From contig NZ_JABAHZ010000001.1 of NCBI RefSeq assembly GCF_012641265.1, forward strand, positions 1,745,446 to 1,809,445: DNA of 64,000 nucleotides. The letters run 5' to 3'. Every line of letters begins with the position of its first letter. Within the stretch, counting starts at the first letter, position 1. The DNA is from Chitinophaga eiseniae. Lineage in GTDB: Bacteria; Bacteroidota; Bacteroidia; Chitinophagales; Chitinophagaceae. Below are positions 55,300 through 63,755 of the stretch, one piece after another. A program made the translations under genes and the position numbers. Under the pieces are notes generated by a model. The model made no database searches, had not been told where the DNA came from, and worked only from the letters and a program-made list of their open reading frames with translations.

Positions 55300-57585
55300 A
55301 TGAACAAACTTATCGCGGCCCTGGCATTGTCTGTCGCAGCAATGACCAGCTATGCCCAATCTTCCATGCATGACCTGCAATTTAATCAACTGGCTTCCCG
55401 TTGGGATGAAGCCGTACCATTGGGCAATGGCCTGCTGGGCGCCCTGATCTGGCAAAAAGGGGATCATCTCCGGTTTTCGCTCGATCGGGCCGATCTCTGG
55501 GACCTTCGCCCCATGAAAGGATTACACCGTAAAGAATTCAGCTACCAGTGGGTAATAGACCAGGTGCATAAAAAGGACTATCAACCCGTACAACAATACC
55601 TCGATGCGCCTTACGATGCCGAAGCCGCGCCTTCTAAAATTCCTGGCGGGGCATTGGAATTTGATACCAAAGACTGGGGTCCTGTACAATCGGTCCATCT
55701 GAGCCTGCATAACGCCCTTTGCGAGGTAAAATGGAGTAATGGCGCCTCGTTGCAAACCTTCGTAGATGCGGCAAAACCCGTGGGTTGGTTCCGTTTTGAA
55801 AACATACCTGCTCAGCTGATACCTCAATTGGTAGCGCCACAATACCAGGGCGCCGTAAAGAACAGTGGCGATCCGGTGGGCGGCGATGACCTGTCGCGGT
55901 TAGGCTACAAACAAGGCGATATCCGTCAAACCGGCAATAGTATTACTTATCACCAGGAAGGCTGGAATGGGTTTACGTATGATATCAATGTGCGGTGGAA
56001 GCAAACAGCCGCCCATACCATTGAAGGTGTATGGAGTATTTCGTCACAATATCCCAAACAGCCCGTGCAGGAGCTGGCGGAAAAAGTAACTGCCCGCAGT
56101 ACGGCACAAGCCTTCGACAAAGCACTGATCGCGCATAGCGGCTGGTGGCGTCAATTCTGGAGCAAATCTGCCATTCATGTACCGGATACCCTGTTGGAAA
56201 AACAGTGGTACCTGGAGCAATATAAATTTGGCGCCGCTGCCCGGAAGGATGCCCCGCCCATTTCCCTGCAGGCAGTATGGACGGCGGACAATGGCCGCAT
56301 TGCGCCCTGGAAAGGCGATTATCACCACGACCTGAATACGCAGCTCAGCTACTGGCCTTCCTATAGCAGCAATCACCTGGAAGAAGCCACCGGCTATCTC
56401 CGTCACCTGGAAAACAATAAAGCTAACTACCTACGTTATACGAAGATGTATTTTGGGGTGCCAGGACTCGCAGTACCAGGCGTAACCACCCTCGACGGCA
56501 CCGAAATGGGGGGATGGATCCAATATTCGTTGTCGCCTACCGTATCTTCCTGGCTGGCCCAGCACTATTACCTGCAATGGCGCTACAGTATGGATAAAAA
56601 TTTCCTGAAAGAAAAAGCCTATCCCTGGTTTAAGAACACGGCCACCTTCCTGGAAAACATCACCCTAAAAGATGAAAACGGTCATCGTAAGCTGAAAATC
56701 AGTTCCAGCCCGGAGATCAACGACAACAGCCTGGAGGCCTGGTTTCCACAAAACACCAACTACGACCTGGCATTAATGAAGTTTACCTTCAGCAAAGCCG
56801 CGGAACTGGCCACAGCACTTGGACTAAGCAGTGAAGCCGCTCATTGGAAAAAGATACTGGCAGAATACGGTGATTTTGCACTCAGCCCTCAACACGAGCT
56901 GATGTTTGCCCCGAGCATGGCGTATAACCAATCGCACCGCCACTTTTCGCATATGATGGCTATTCATCCCCTGGGGCTTATTAAATGGGAAGACGGGGAA
57001 GCAGCCCAAACGATTATCCGCAATTCCATACATCTCACCGATAGTATGGGGCCGGCATATTGGTGCGGCTACTCCTATTCCTGGATGGCCAACCTGAAAG
57101 CCAGGGCCAAAGATGGCGCCGGCGCAGCCAGAGATTTACAAATCTTTGCAAAGGCCTTCTGTTCTATCAACAGCTTCCACCTGAATGGCGACCAAACCAA
57201 ATCGGGCTTGTCCAAATTCACTTACCGCCCGTTCACCCTGGAAGGTAACTTCGCCTTTGCAGCCGGACTACAGGAGATGCTGCTACAGAGCTATGCCGGC
57301 TTTATTGACATTATGCCGGCTATTCCTGCTAACTGGGATAACGTGGCTTTCGAAAATTTGCGCACAGAAGGCGCCTTCCTGGTAAGCGCGAAGAAAGACG
57401 GATCACAGGTGGCAGAAGTAAAAATAGTGTCTAAAAAAGGCGGTACTACCCGCTTGAAACTACCGTTCAAAACATTTTACGCAGCAAGTAACAAAGGATT
57501 TGTGATAAAAAATAACGGGGATGGTTTTCTTCAGCTGAACAGTCAGCCAGGCAGTGTGTTGGTGCTGAAAAATGGATATGAATAA
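55300..57585 (+). CDS. GH95-like glycosidase, secreted
   Basis: A 761-residue protein with a signal peptide (cleavage after SYA). The family start WDEAVPLGNGLLGALIW is at about 35-51, the barrel motif DLNTQLSYW at 344-352, and the late motif EGNFAFAAGLQEMLLQS near 648-664. GH95 members are mainly alpha-L-fucosidases or galactosidases. In well-studied fucosidases the barrel motif reads N-x-N; here it is D344-L-N346, so specificity may differ. The gene is monocistronic and ends at a terminator. Confidence 0.85.
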   Translation: MNKLIAALALSVAAMTSYAQSSMHDLQFNQLASRWDEAVPLGNGLLGALIWQKGDHLRFSLDRADLWDLRPMKGLHRKEFSYQWVIDQVHKKDYQPVQQYLDAPYDAEAAPSKIPGGALEFDTKDWGPVQSVHLSLHNALCEVKWSNGASLQTFVDAAKPVGWFRFENIPAQLIPQLVAPQYQGAVKNSGDPVGGDDLSRLGYKQGDIRQTGNSITYHQEGWNGFTYDINVRWKQTAAHTIEGVWSISSQYPKQPVQELAEKVTARSTAQAFDKALIAHSGWWRQFWSKSAIHVPDTLLEKQWYLEQYKFGAAARKDAPPISLQAVWTADNGRIAPWKGDYHHDLNTQLSYWPSYSSNHLEEATGYLRHLENNKANYLRYTKMYFGVPGLAVPGVTTLDGTEMGGWIQYSLSPTVSSWLAQHYYLQWRYSMDKNFLKEKAYPWFKNTATFLENITLKDENGHRKLKISSSPEINDNSLEAWFPQNTNYDLALMKFTFSKAAELATALGLSSEAAHWKKILAEYGDFALSPQHELMFAPSMAYNQSHRHFSHMMAIHPLGLIKWEDGEAAQTIIRNSIHLTDSMGPAYWCGYSYSWMANLKARAKDGAGAARDLQIFAKAFCSINSFHLNGDQTKSGLSKFTYRPFTLEGNFAFAAGLQEMLLQSYAGFIDIMPAIPANWDNVAFENLRTEGAFLVSAKKDGSQVAEVKIVSKKGGTTRLKLPFKTFYAASNKGFVIKNNGDGFLQLNSQPGSVLVLKNGYE

Positions 57586-57601
57586 TTGCATAGCCTTCAA
57601 T

Positions 57602-57638
57602 AAAAAATCCCCCCCATTAAAAGTGGGAGGGATTTTTT
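57602..57638. terminator. Bidirectional terminator between GH95-like and regulatory-domain genes
   Basis: AAAAAATCCC plus CCCA and TGGG plus GGGATTTTTT pair around a 7-nt loop with one internal mismatch. A/T tracts flank both sides. Confidence 0.85.
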
Positions 57639-58374
57639 ATTGATGTGGGGAAGTATTATTACCCGTGTAAAACCTTCCGCAGTCACGAATGTATTTATAA
57701 TATTGGTACTCTGTTTCAAAACTCAATAGTAGCTCATAGCTGGGCCGGTATTCTTTCATAAATGCTTCCAGCGCGGGCGATTGCAATCCTGTAATTTTCT
57801 TTACCAGCACGGCATTAAAGCGGTAGTCAATATATTTTTCGCGTTCATCCCTTTCCAGGAAACGCCGGAAGGCCTCCATCCGCTTAATTTTCCGGATGCT
57901 TAACAGGGCGTCCAGGTTAACGCCGGCTCCTACTCCATTGCCACCGCTGGTCAGGTAGTCCGGCGCATAGTCGAATACTTTGCGGTATTCATTACGTCGC
58001 TCCAGTGAGTCAAATTTATATCCCCGCATCTTTTCTGTTACCACCACGGTAGGCAGGGTCATTACGCTCACATGCAGGCTCATATCAAATGGGCGGTTGA
58101 ACGGAATTTCCCTTACGGCAAATTTCATGGTCGGTTTTCCCTGGTAAGAAAAGCTGATCGAATCTGTTACCGGTACAATAATACTATAGTGCCCCAAAGA
58201 ATCGGTGATGGCGCCTGCGCCGGAGTTACTCATTACGCTCACGCCTGCCATCCGTACCAGTTGTGTACGGTCGTAAACGGTGCCGCTCACCCGTACCTGC
58301 GCCCCGGATGCGATGCCTGCCAACATCAATACCGCTAATAATGCTACTTTTTGTAAGTGTGTAGAAATGCCCAT
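57637..58374 (-). CDS. Secreted carboxypeptidase-regulatory-like domain protein
   Basis: A 245-residue protein with a signal peptide (cleavage after GIASGA). Residues about 25-110 form the transthyretin-like CarboxypepD_reg fold (VRVSGTVYDRTQLVRMAGVSV, AITDSLGHYSI) seen at the N-termini of SusC proteins. The second half, residues about 120-245, is charged and helical with no recognised family. It is probably a stand-alone envelope protein. The gene lies divergent from a Crp-type regulator. Confidence 0.82.
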   Translation of the reverse strand: MGISTHLQKVALLAVLMLAGIASGAQVRVSGTVYDRTQLVRMAGVSVMSNSGAGAITDSLGHYSIIVPVTDSISFSYQGKPTMKFAVREIPFNRPFDMSLHVSVMTLPTVVVTEKMRGYKFDSLERRNEYRKVFDYAPDYLTSGGNGVGAGVNLDALLSIRKIKRMEAFRRFLERDEREKYIDYRFNAVLVKKITGLQSPALEAFMKEYRPSYELLLSFETEYQYYKYIRDCGRFYTGNNTSPHQ

Positions 58375-58500
58375 TTCAGCCCCAATCTAAGACAGGCGGC
58401 AAACATATACAAGAATATCACAAATATTAACAATTCATTGAGGCGCCGGGCGCCGCTGAAAACTTTTCTTAATTTCACACGAATATTTACTGCTAAGGCT

Positions 58501-59097
58501 ATGCAAGCGCCATTATACGATCCATCGCTGAACGATTTTTTTGACGTGATCAAATCTTTCATCACCCTTTCTGCCGACAGCAAGTTGGCGATGGCAGCTA
58601 TTCTTGACAGGAAGGAGCTACCCAAAGGTTATCAATTGGTGAGTGCGGGGACGGTGTGCCGGCACGTGTATTTTATTGAGAAGGGCCTTACCAGGACGTT
58701 TTATAGCAAAGACGGGAAAGATGTGACCGACTGGATCAGTGTAGAAAAAACCTTCGCCACCTCTATTGTGAGCTTTATTACCGGCCTGCCGGATATCCGC
58801 AGCATTGAACTGTTGGAGCCGTCTGTGTTATGGGCCATTGGCCACGACGATTTGCAACAACTCTACGATACCAACCATGAGATAGAACGTTTTGGGCGCT
58901 TGCTGGTGAGTTATGGCCTGGTACAAATGCAGCAACGCTTCGATGACCTGCATTTTGCTACAGCCCGGGAGCGTTACCAAAAGCTGCTGGAGCAATATCC
59001 AACCATTATTCAGCGAGTACCCCTGGGCATGGTAGCTTCCTACCTGGGCATTACCCCCGAAACGCTGAGCCGTATCCGCGCCGGCTATAGTAATTGA
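58501..59097 (+). CDS. Crp/Fnr-family transcriptional regulator
   Basis: The ATG at 58501 gives 198 residues; the open frame extends upstream without a good start. It has a cyclic-nucleotide-binding fold at about 25-140 (PKGYQLVSAGTVCRHVYFIEKG). The C-terminal HTH is short (LGMVASYLGITPETLSRIRAG), as in many Bacteroidota members. No haem or Cys ligands are evident. Sixty bp downstream lies a DoxX-type gene. Confidence 0.88.
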   Translation: MQAPLYDPSLNDFFDVIKSFITLSADSKLAMAAILDRKELPKGYQLVSAGTVCRHVYFIEKGLTRTFYSKDGKDVTDWISVEKTFATSIVSFITGLPDIRSIELLEPSVLWAIGHDDLQQLYDTNHEIERFGRLLVSYGLVQMQQRFDDLHFATARERYQKLLEQYPTIIQRVPLGMVASYLGITPETLSRIRAGYSN

Positions 59098-59157
59098 TAA
59101 ATGTCAAAGGAAAAAAATTGGGGTATATCCATCTTTGTAGTACAAAACTACAAGATT

Positions 59158-59520
59158 ATGAACACGCTATTATGGATTGCCCAGGGCCTGCTGGCCGCCG
59201 TTTTCATGTATTCCGGCATCATGAAATCTTCCCAGAGAAGAGAAAAACTGATGCAAGTCGGGCAAACTGGTGTAGCCAACTTATCTTATCCTATGATCCG
59301 GTTTATTGGCATCATTGAAATATTAGGCGCGGTGGGTATCCTGGTTCCCTGGGCCACTGGCATCTTACCGTGGCTGACTCCCTTTACAGCATTGGGTTTT
59401 GCCGTAATTATGATGATGGCAGCGCCTATTCATTACAAACGTGGTGAATACGGCTCCGTGGCCTGTAATATATTCCTGTTGCTGACAGCCCTGACCGTAA
59501 TGGTCTTACGGTATGCCTGA
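59158..59520 (+). CDS. DoxX-like membrane protein
   Basis: Using the ATG at 59158 the product is 120 residues with four transmembrane helices; an upstream in-frame ATG at 59101 is possible. The motif FMYSGIMKSSQRREK follows helix 1 and FIGIIEILGAVGILVPW forms helix 2, typical of DoxX-type proteins. The precise reaction is unknown. It follows the Crp-type gene and may be regulated by it. Confidence 0.85.
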   Translation: MNTLLWIAQGLLAAVFMYSGIMKSSQRREKLMQVGQTGVANLSYPMIRFIGIIEILGAVGILVPWATGILPWLTPFTALGFAVIMMMAAPIHYKRGEYGSVACNIFLLLTALTVMVLRYA

Positions 59521-59532
59521 CAGAACTTATCC

Positions 59533-60120
59533 CTACCGCTTCCTGGCTATTTTTTCCTGCAAGACGGCAATCTGGTTAAGGCTTTCTTCGAGTCGCCCGT
59601 AACAGGCGCTGCCATCAATAGCCAGGTCTCTTTTGCTGATATCATTACCGGCTAAAAAAGCATCCAGGTTAGATAAGTAGCGGACCTGCTGCCCGTATAA
59701 AATGTCGTAAATCTGGTCATTGAGCTTGTCGCCCTCAATCTTCAGTGGATCGCTGACATAATCGGTAACGTTGCGCATTTGTTCCATCACGAGGTTCATG
59801 CTGGATTTGAGGGCTTCCAGGTGCGCCTCGTCTTTTTTACCGGGGGTGATATTGTTACGGAATAAGCTGTCGGACAGCGTTTTCCGCAACTTCATGTAAA
59901 TCTTCAGTTCCCGCTTCAGATCTTCGAGATGCTGGTTTAGATCGGTAGCCTTCTCGCGGGAAAAATATTTATCGATATCATTATTCAGATGCCGGGTCCA
60001 CGTCACCAGGTCGAAGGTAATATCTGTTACGGTGGCTTTGGGTGATTGTGCCCCTGCCTGTATAGAAAATACCAGCAAAAAGAGCAGGACTGTTCCGGGG
60101 AATACTTTGCTAAACATCAT
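59533..60120 (-). CDS. Secreted helical protein of unknown function
   Basis: From the ATG at 60120 the product has 195 residues with a signal peptide (cleavage after GAGA). The mature part is almost all alpha-helical with coiled-coil-like segments (NQHLEDLKRELKIYMKLRK near 65-85). I recognise no family. It is monocistronic and converges with the DoxX-like gene. Confidence 0.72.
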   Translation of the reverse strand: MMFSKVFPGTVLLFLLVFSIQAGAQSPKATVTDITFDLVTWTRHLNNDIDKYFSREKATDLNQHLEDLKRELKIYMKLRKTLSDSLFRNNITPGKKDEAHLEALKSSMNLVMEQMRNVTDYVSDPLKIEGDKLNDQIYDILYGQQVRYLSNLDAFLAGNDISKRDLAIDGSACYGRLEESLNQIAVLQEKIARKR

Positions 60121-60253
60121 ATGGTACTGATTAAGCGATTGCACAGCGGCACATTGAAAGTAAACAATTTACGAGAGTACGGCAAAATATTATATCCCTA
60201 ACGCCAACGACTATATCCTGTTTTATCACCTGCAGCCGGCAGGTGTTGCTATA

Positions 60254-60280
60254 TGCCAATTATGTCGTAAATTATTGGCA
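60254..60280. promoter_or_regulatory. Inverted repeat TGCCAAT-N13-ATTGGCA ahead of xth
   Basis: Perfect 7-bp arms lie 18 bp upstream of the exonuclease start, in the divergent region shared with the helical secreted protein. It may be an operator or a 5' stem-loop. Confidence 0.35.
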
Positions 60281-60298
60281 ATAAACCCGCTTCATCGT

Positions 60299-61075
60299 AT
60301 GAAAATAGCCACCTATAACGTAAACGGTGTTAATGGACATCTCCAGGTATTGCTTCGCTGGCTGCAAGAAACCACTCCCGATGTGGTGTGTTTACAGGAA
60401 CTCAAGGCTCCACAGGAAAAATTTCCTGAGCAGGCTATCCTGGAAGCCGGTTACCAGGCGATCTGGCATGGCCAGAAAAGCTGGAATGGGGTGGCTGTCC
60501 TATCCCGCAACTTACCCATGAAGGAAATAAGGCGTACGCTCCCGGGCGACCCAGATGACGTACACAGCCGGTATATAGAAGTCGATATCAATGGCCTGCT
60601 CATTGGCGGCCTGTACTTGCCGAATGGCAATCCCGCCCCCGGCCTTAAATTCGATTATAAGCTCAGCTGGTTTAAGCGGTTGACCGACCACGCCAAAACC
60701 TTGCTGGACCAGGGCGTACCGGTGGTGCTCACTGGCGATTTCAATGCAATACCCACCGAAAAAGATGTATATAAACCCGAGCGCTGGGTAGACGACGCCC
60801 TGTTCCGGCCGGAAACCCGGGCAGCCTTTAAAAACCTGGTAGACCAGGGCTGGACAGACGCCATCCGCAAACTATATCCTGAAGAAACCATTTATACTTT
60901 CTGGGATTATTTCCGCAATGCCTATGGCCGTAATGCCGGTTTGCGCATCGACCATTTCCTACTTAGTCCGCAGGTGAACAAGCGCCTCCAGGCAGCCGGG
61001 GTAGACCGCGACGTACGTGGCTGGGACAAAACCAGCGACCATGCACCGGTATGGATACAGCTGGCCGACAAATAG
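60299..61075 (+). CDS. xth: Exonuclease III (AP endonuclease)
   Basis: From the ATG at 60299 the protein has 258 residues, near the family norm. Active-site residues occupy classical positions: N7 in YNVNG, E34 in LQELK, the GDFNA motif near 151-155, RIDHFLLS near 220, and SDHAPVW near 246-252. Exonuclease III removes nucleotides from 3' ends and cuts at AP sites in base-excision repair. A dodecin and a 3-methyladenine glycosylase follow on the same strand. Confidence 0.93.
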   Translation: MKIATYNVNGVNGHLQVLLRWLQETTPDVVCLQELKAPQEKFPEQAILEAGYQAIWHGQKSWNGVAVLSRNLPMKEIRRTLPGDPDDVHSRYIEVDINGLLIGGLYLPNGNPAPGLKFDYKLSWFKRLTDHAKTLLDQGVPVVLTGDFNAIPTEKDVYKPERWVDDALFRPETRAAFKNLVDQGWTDAIRKLYPEETIYTFWDYFRNAYGRNAGLRIDHFLLSPQVNKRLQAAGVDRDVRGWDKTSDHAPVWIQLADK

Positions 61076-61213
61076 GACCACTCCGCCATTGAACAATTCC
61101 TGTTATTCTCCGTTTAGTACTGTTCCCTACATGCTTCCAACACAGGGAGCCCGGCCAGGCTTTCCCTGTTAGCCGGCATGGGGCCTTATTTCATCACTCA
61201 AAACATATTACTT

Positions 61214-61417
61214 ATGTCTATCGTAAAAGTCATTGAAGTCATTTCATCGTCCGACAAAAGCATTGAAGACGCTTTACAAAATGCAGTAACGGAGGTGTCT
61301 AAAACCATTCATAATATCGACTCTGTATTTGTAAAAGATATCAAGGCCCATGTAAAAGATGGGAAGATTACCACCTATGGGCTTATCTGTAAAGTATCGT
61401 TCCGGGTGGATAGTTAA
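61214..61417 (+). CDS. Dodecin-family protein lacking the usual Trp
   Basis: The ATG at 61214 gives the expected small dodecin of 67 residues. The family core is clear: SIEDALQNAVTEVSKT and the second half DGKITTYGLICKVSFRV. Most flavin-binding dodecins have a Trp right after N-(I/L)-D that stacks with the isoalloxazine ring; here the stretch reads NIDSVFV, so Ser37 replaces it. Dodecamers usually store flavin or CoA; flavin binding here is doubtful. The gene has its own terminator. Confidence 0.88.
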   Translation: MSIVKVIEVISSSDKSIEDALQNAVTEVSKTIHNIDSVFVKDIKAHVKDGKITTYGLICKVSFRVDS

Positions 61418-61425
61418 CGACAACA

Positions 61426-61460
61426 GAAAGCTATTGAAGCTGGCTACTTCAATAGCTTTC
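61426..61460 (+). terminator. Perfect 14-bp terminator stem after the dodecin
   Basis: GAAAGCTATTGAAG and CTTCAATAGCTTTC flank a 7-nt loop, followed by TATATTATTT, starting nine bases past the stop codon. The region from here to 61691 holds nothing else convincing. Confidence 0.85.
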
Positions 61461-61691
61461 TATATTATTTCACAAAGATGGTTACACACGTGCAGCAATA
61501 AAAACGAGGCAATAACGAGCCCGGTTAAACGATGTAATTTTTTTAGGGACATAGGCATCACGTGAAATTAGATGAAGATACCCTTTTATCAACACAGTTA
61601 TAGCACCGTTCGTGTATTTTCAGGGTATGGATTGTTAACCATCTCCTTAGTTTTTATCCGTACAACACCTATCTTTCCGGATATTTCAGGC

Positions 61692-62297
61692 ATGGCTAAA
61701 AAACTACCACTATCCTTTTACCGGCAGGACGATGTGACCAGCATTGCCAGGCAACTACTGGGTAAAGTACTGGTTACGTCTATAGACAATGTACGCACAG
61801 CGGGCGTTATCGTGGAAACCGAGGCCTATGCCGGCATTCGTGACCGGGCCTCCCATGCCTGGAATAATCGCCGTACCCAACGTACCGAAGTGATGTATCA
61901 ACCCGGGGGACTGGCATACGTATATCTCTGCTATGGCCTGCACTATCTATTCAACGTAGTTACCAATGTAAAAGAGGTGCCCGAGGCGATATTAGTAAGG
62001 GCGTTGGAGCCACTGGACGGCATCGCTGCCATGCAGCATCGTTATCCGCATAAAAACACGGTGAAGATGACAGCCGGTCCGGGCAGCCTGTGTAAAGCCC
62101 TGGGCATCGATGCTGCACTCAACGGCGAGCAGCTAACCGGTAATCGTATCTGGATAGAAAATGCCCCTGCTATTGCCGACGCACAGATCCTGGCCGGCAC
62201 CCGCGTGGGCGTACAGTATGCCGGCGCAGATGCACTGCTGCCCTATCGCTTCTCCATAAAAGATAATAAATGGGTAAGTAAAGGAAAAGGATTGTAA
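61692..62297 (+). CDS. DNA-3-methyladenine glycosylase (AAG/Mpg type)
   Basis: Starting at the ATG at 61692 the enzyme has 201 residues, the usual length; an open frame continues 40 codons upstream without homology. The catalytic Glu is E44 in ETEAY (equivalent to human E125), with Y46 next to it. ASHAWNNRRTQRTEVMYQ and YVYLCYGLHYLFNVV are family landmarks. It flips and excises alkylated purines. It sits downstream of exonuclease III, which would process the AP site it makes. Confidence 0.93.
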   Translation: MAKKLPLSFYRQDDVTSIARQLLGKVLVTSIDNVRTAGVIVETEAYAGIRDRASHAWNNRRTQRTEVMYQPGGLAYVYLCYGLHYLFNVVTNVKEVPEAILVRALEPLDGIAAMQHRYPHKNTVKMTAGPGSLCKALGIDAALNGEQLTGNRIWIENAPAIADAQILAGTRVGVQYAGADALLPYRFSIKDNKWVSKGKGL

Positions 62298-62358
62298 TTG
62301 ATCATGATCTTCCATTAAAAATGTTTCTCTACATTTGGATCCCAATATTTCTTTCACC

Positions 62359-63285
62359 ATGCGTTTTACTCTATTATTACTGGCCCTACTCTGCTACGGC
62401 GTATCTACACCTGCCCAATCGCTTTATATTAAAACATTCGGGAAGCCCGACAGTACTCCCCTCATTTTCATTCACGGCGGCCCTGCCGGCAGTGCGGTAC
62501 ATTTTGAAGCCACCACTGCGCAAAAGCTGGCAGACAAAGGGTTCTACGTCATTGTATACGACCGTCGGGGAGAATGCAGATCAGTGGATGCCAACGCAGC
62601 GCTGACCTATGAAGAAGCATTTACTGATCTGAACAACATTTACCGGCAATATAAGCTGACAAAAGCCAACCTGGTGGGGTTCAGCTTTGGGGGACTGGTA
62701 ACGACGCTGTTTGCCGAGAAATATCCTGAAAAAGTGCAGGCAATTGTATTGTGCAGCGCCTTGTTTGCACAGCAGGCCACTTACAACCATATCCTGGATA
62801 CTGTGACGCGCATTTACCAGCAAAAACCAGATACCGCTAAACTGAGGGAAGTAGCCCTGATAAAACAATTAGATAAAAAGTCGGCACGCTACCGGAGCGA
62901 ATGTTTCAGGTTAGCCAGTGAAAACGGTTTTTTCCGGGTAGCCCATCCGGATATCGAGGCACTGGAAATTTCCCGGGCTTATGACAGCAGCGCTTTAAAA
63001 CAAACAGATGTCCGCAATAAAAATGCGCCCGAGCGCTTCTATAAAAACGAAACACGCGTGAATATTGATGTACAGCCCGTGCTAGCGGAATTGATCTGGG
63101 AAAAACATATCCCGGTTTATGGCATATACGGTAAGGTGGATGGTATATTTTCAACTGGCATGCTCCATCACCTGGAAGCGTTACTGGGAACAAAAAATTT
63201 CAGGTACGTGGATAACAGCTCGCATTACCTGTATGCCGATCAACAAACGGTATTCCTGGATAACGTAACACGTTGGCTAAAGTAA
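62359..63285 (+). CDS. Secreted alpha/beta hydrolase (proline iminopeptidase-like)
   Basis: From the ATG at 62359 the product is 308 residues with a signal peptide (cleavage after TPA); a TTG at 62335 is possible. Motifs: oxyanion HGGPAG, YDRRGECRS, nucleophile elbow GFSFGG, a late Asp in GKVDG, and His in SSHYLY near the end. The HGGP motif is typical of prolyl-aminopeptidase-type hydrolases. Export suggests a periplasmic peptide or ester substrate. Confidence 0.88.
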   Translation: MRFTLLLLALLCYGVSTPAQSLYIKTFGKPDSTPLIFIHGGPAGSAVHFEATTAQKLADKGFYVIVYDRRGECRSVDANAALTYEEAFTDLNNIYRQYKLTKANLVGFSFGGLVTTLFAEKYPEKVQAIVLCSALFAQQATYNHILDTVTRIYQQKPDTAKLREVALIKQLDKKSARYRSECFRLASENGFFRVAHPDIEALEISRAYDSSALKQTDVRNKNAPERFYKNETRVNIDVQPVLAELIWEKHIPVYGIYGKVDGIFSTGMLHHLEALLGTKNFRYVDNSSHYLYADQQTVFLDNVTRWLK

Positions 63286-63298
63286 GTATCGTATTTAA

Positions 63299-63338
63299 AA
63301 AAATCCCTCCTCCGCCTTTAGCGGAGGAGGGATTTTTC
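63299..63338. terminator. Terminator between hydrolase and DoxX-type genes
   Basis: AAAATCCCTCCTCCGC and GCGGAGGAGGGATTTT form a 16-bp stem with a 5-nt loop. A and T tracts make it bidirectional for the two converging genes. Confidence 0.88.
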
Positions 63339-63353
63339 TTATCACTCATATCT

Positions 63354-63731
63354 TTATTGGATCATTGGCTTATAACGTTCCCTGTTGTCATAGATCACCC
63401 AAAGGTTGATCAGCAACATGGGTAAGGCAATCGTTAACCCGGAGGGTATGTAAGTAAGATTGGTTAACACCACTCCTACCATTACCGGCAGGATGATGAT
63501 AGCACCCAGTGCCCTTGTTTTAGGGATGATAAAAAGTAAACCTCCCACTATTTCAATGGTGCCTACCAGTGGCATCAGCCAGGATATTTCCATGAAAGCG
63601 CCCATGGCCTTCATCATGGTAGGTGGCATGTCTTTGGGTGGTGGCATGTAGTTAAGGAATTTATTCAGCCCTGCGTTTATAAACATGAGACCAAACAGCA
63701 GGCTCAATACAAATAGAATTTTGTTTTTCAT
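63354..63731 (-). CDS. DoxX-family membrane protein
   Basis: A 125-residue protein with four transmembrane helices, with the DoxX landmarks GLMFINAGLNKFLNYMP and LMPLVGTIEIVGGLLFIIP. It starts at 63731; an upstream ATG at 63749 adds only six residues. Monocistronic. Distinct from the DoxX-like protein at 59158 in sequence. Confidence 0.87.
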   Translation of the reverse strand: MKNKILFVLSLLFGLMFINAGLNKFLNYMPPPKDMPPTMMKAMGAFMEISWLMPLVGTIEIVGGLLFIIPKTRALGAIIILPVMVGVVLTNLTYIPSGLTIALPMLLINLWVIYDNRERYKPMIQ

Positions 63732-63755
63732 AGTGGTAGTTTTGGACAAAGATAT

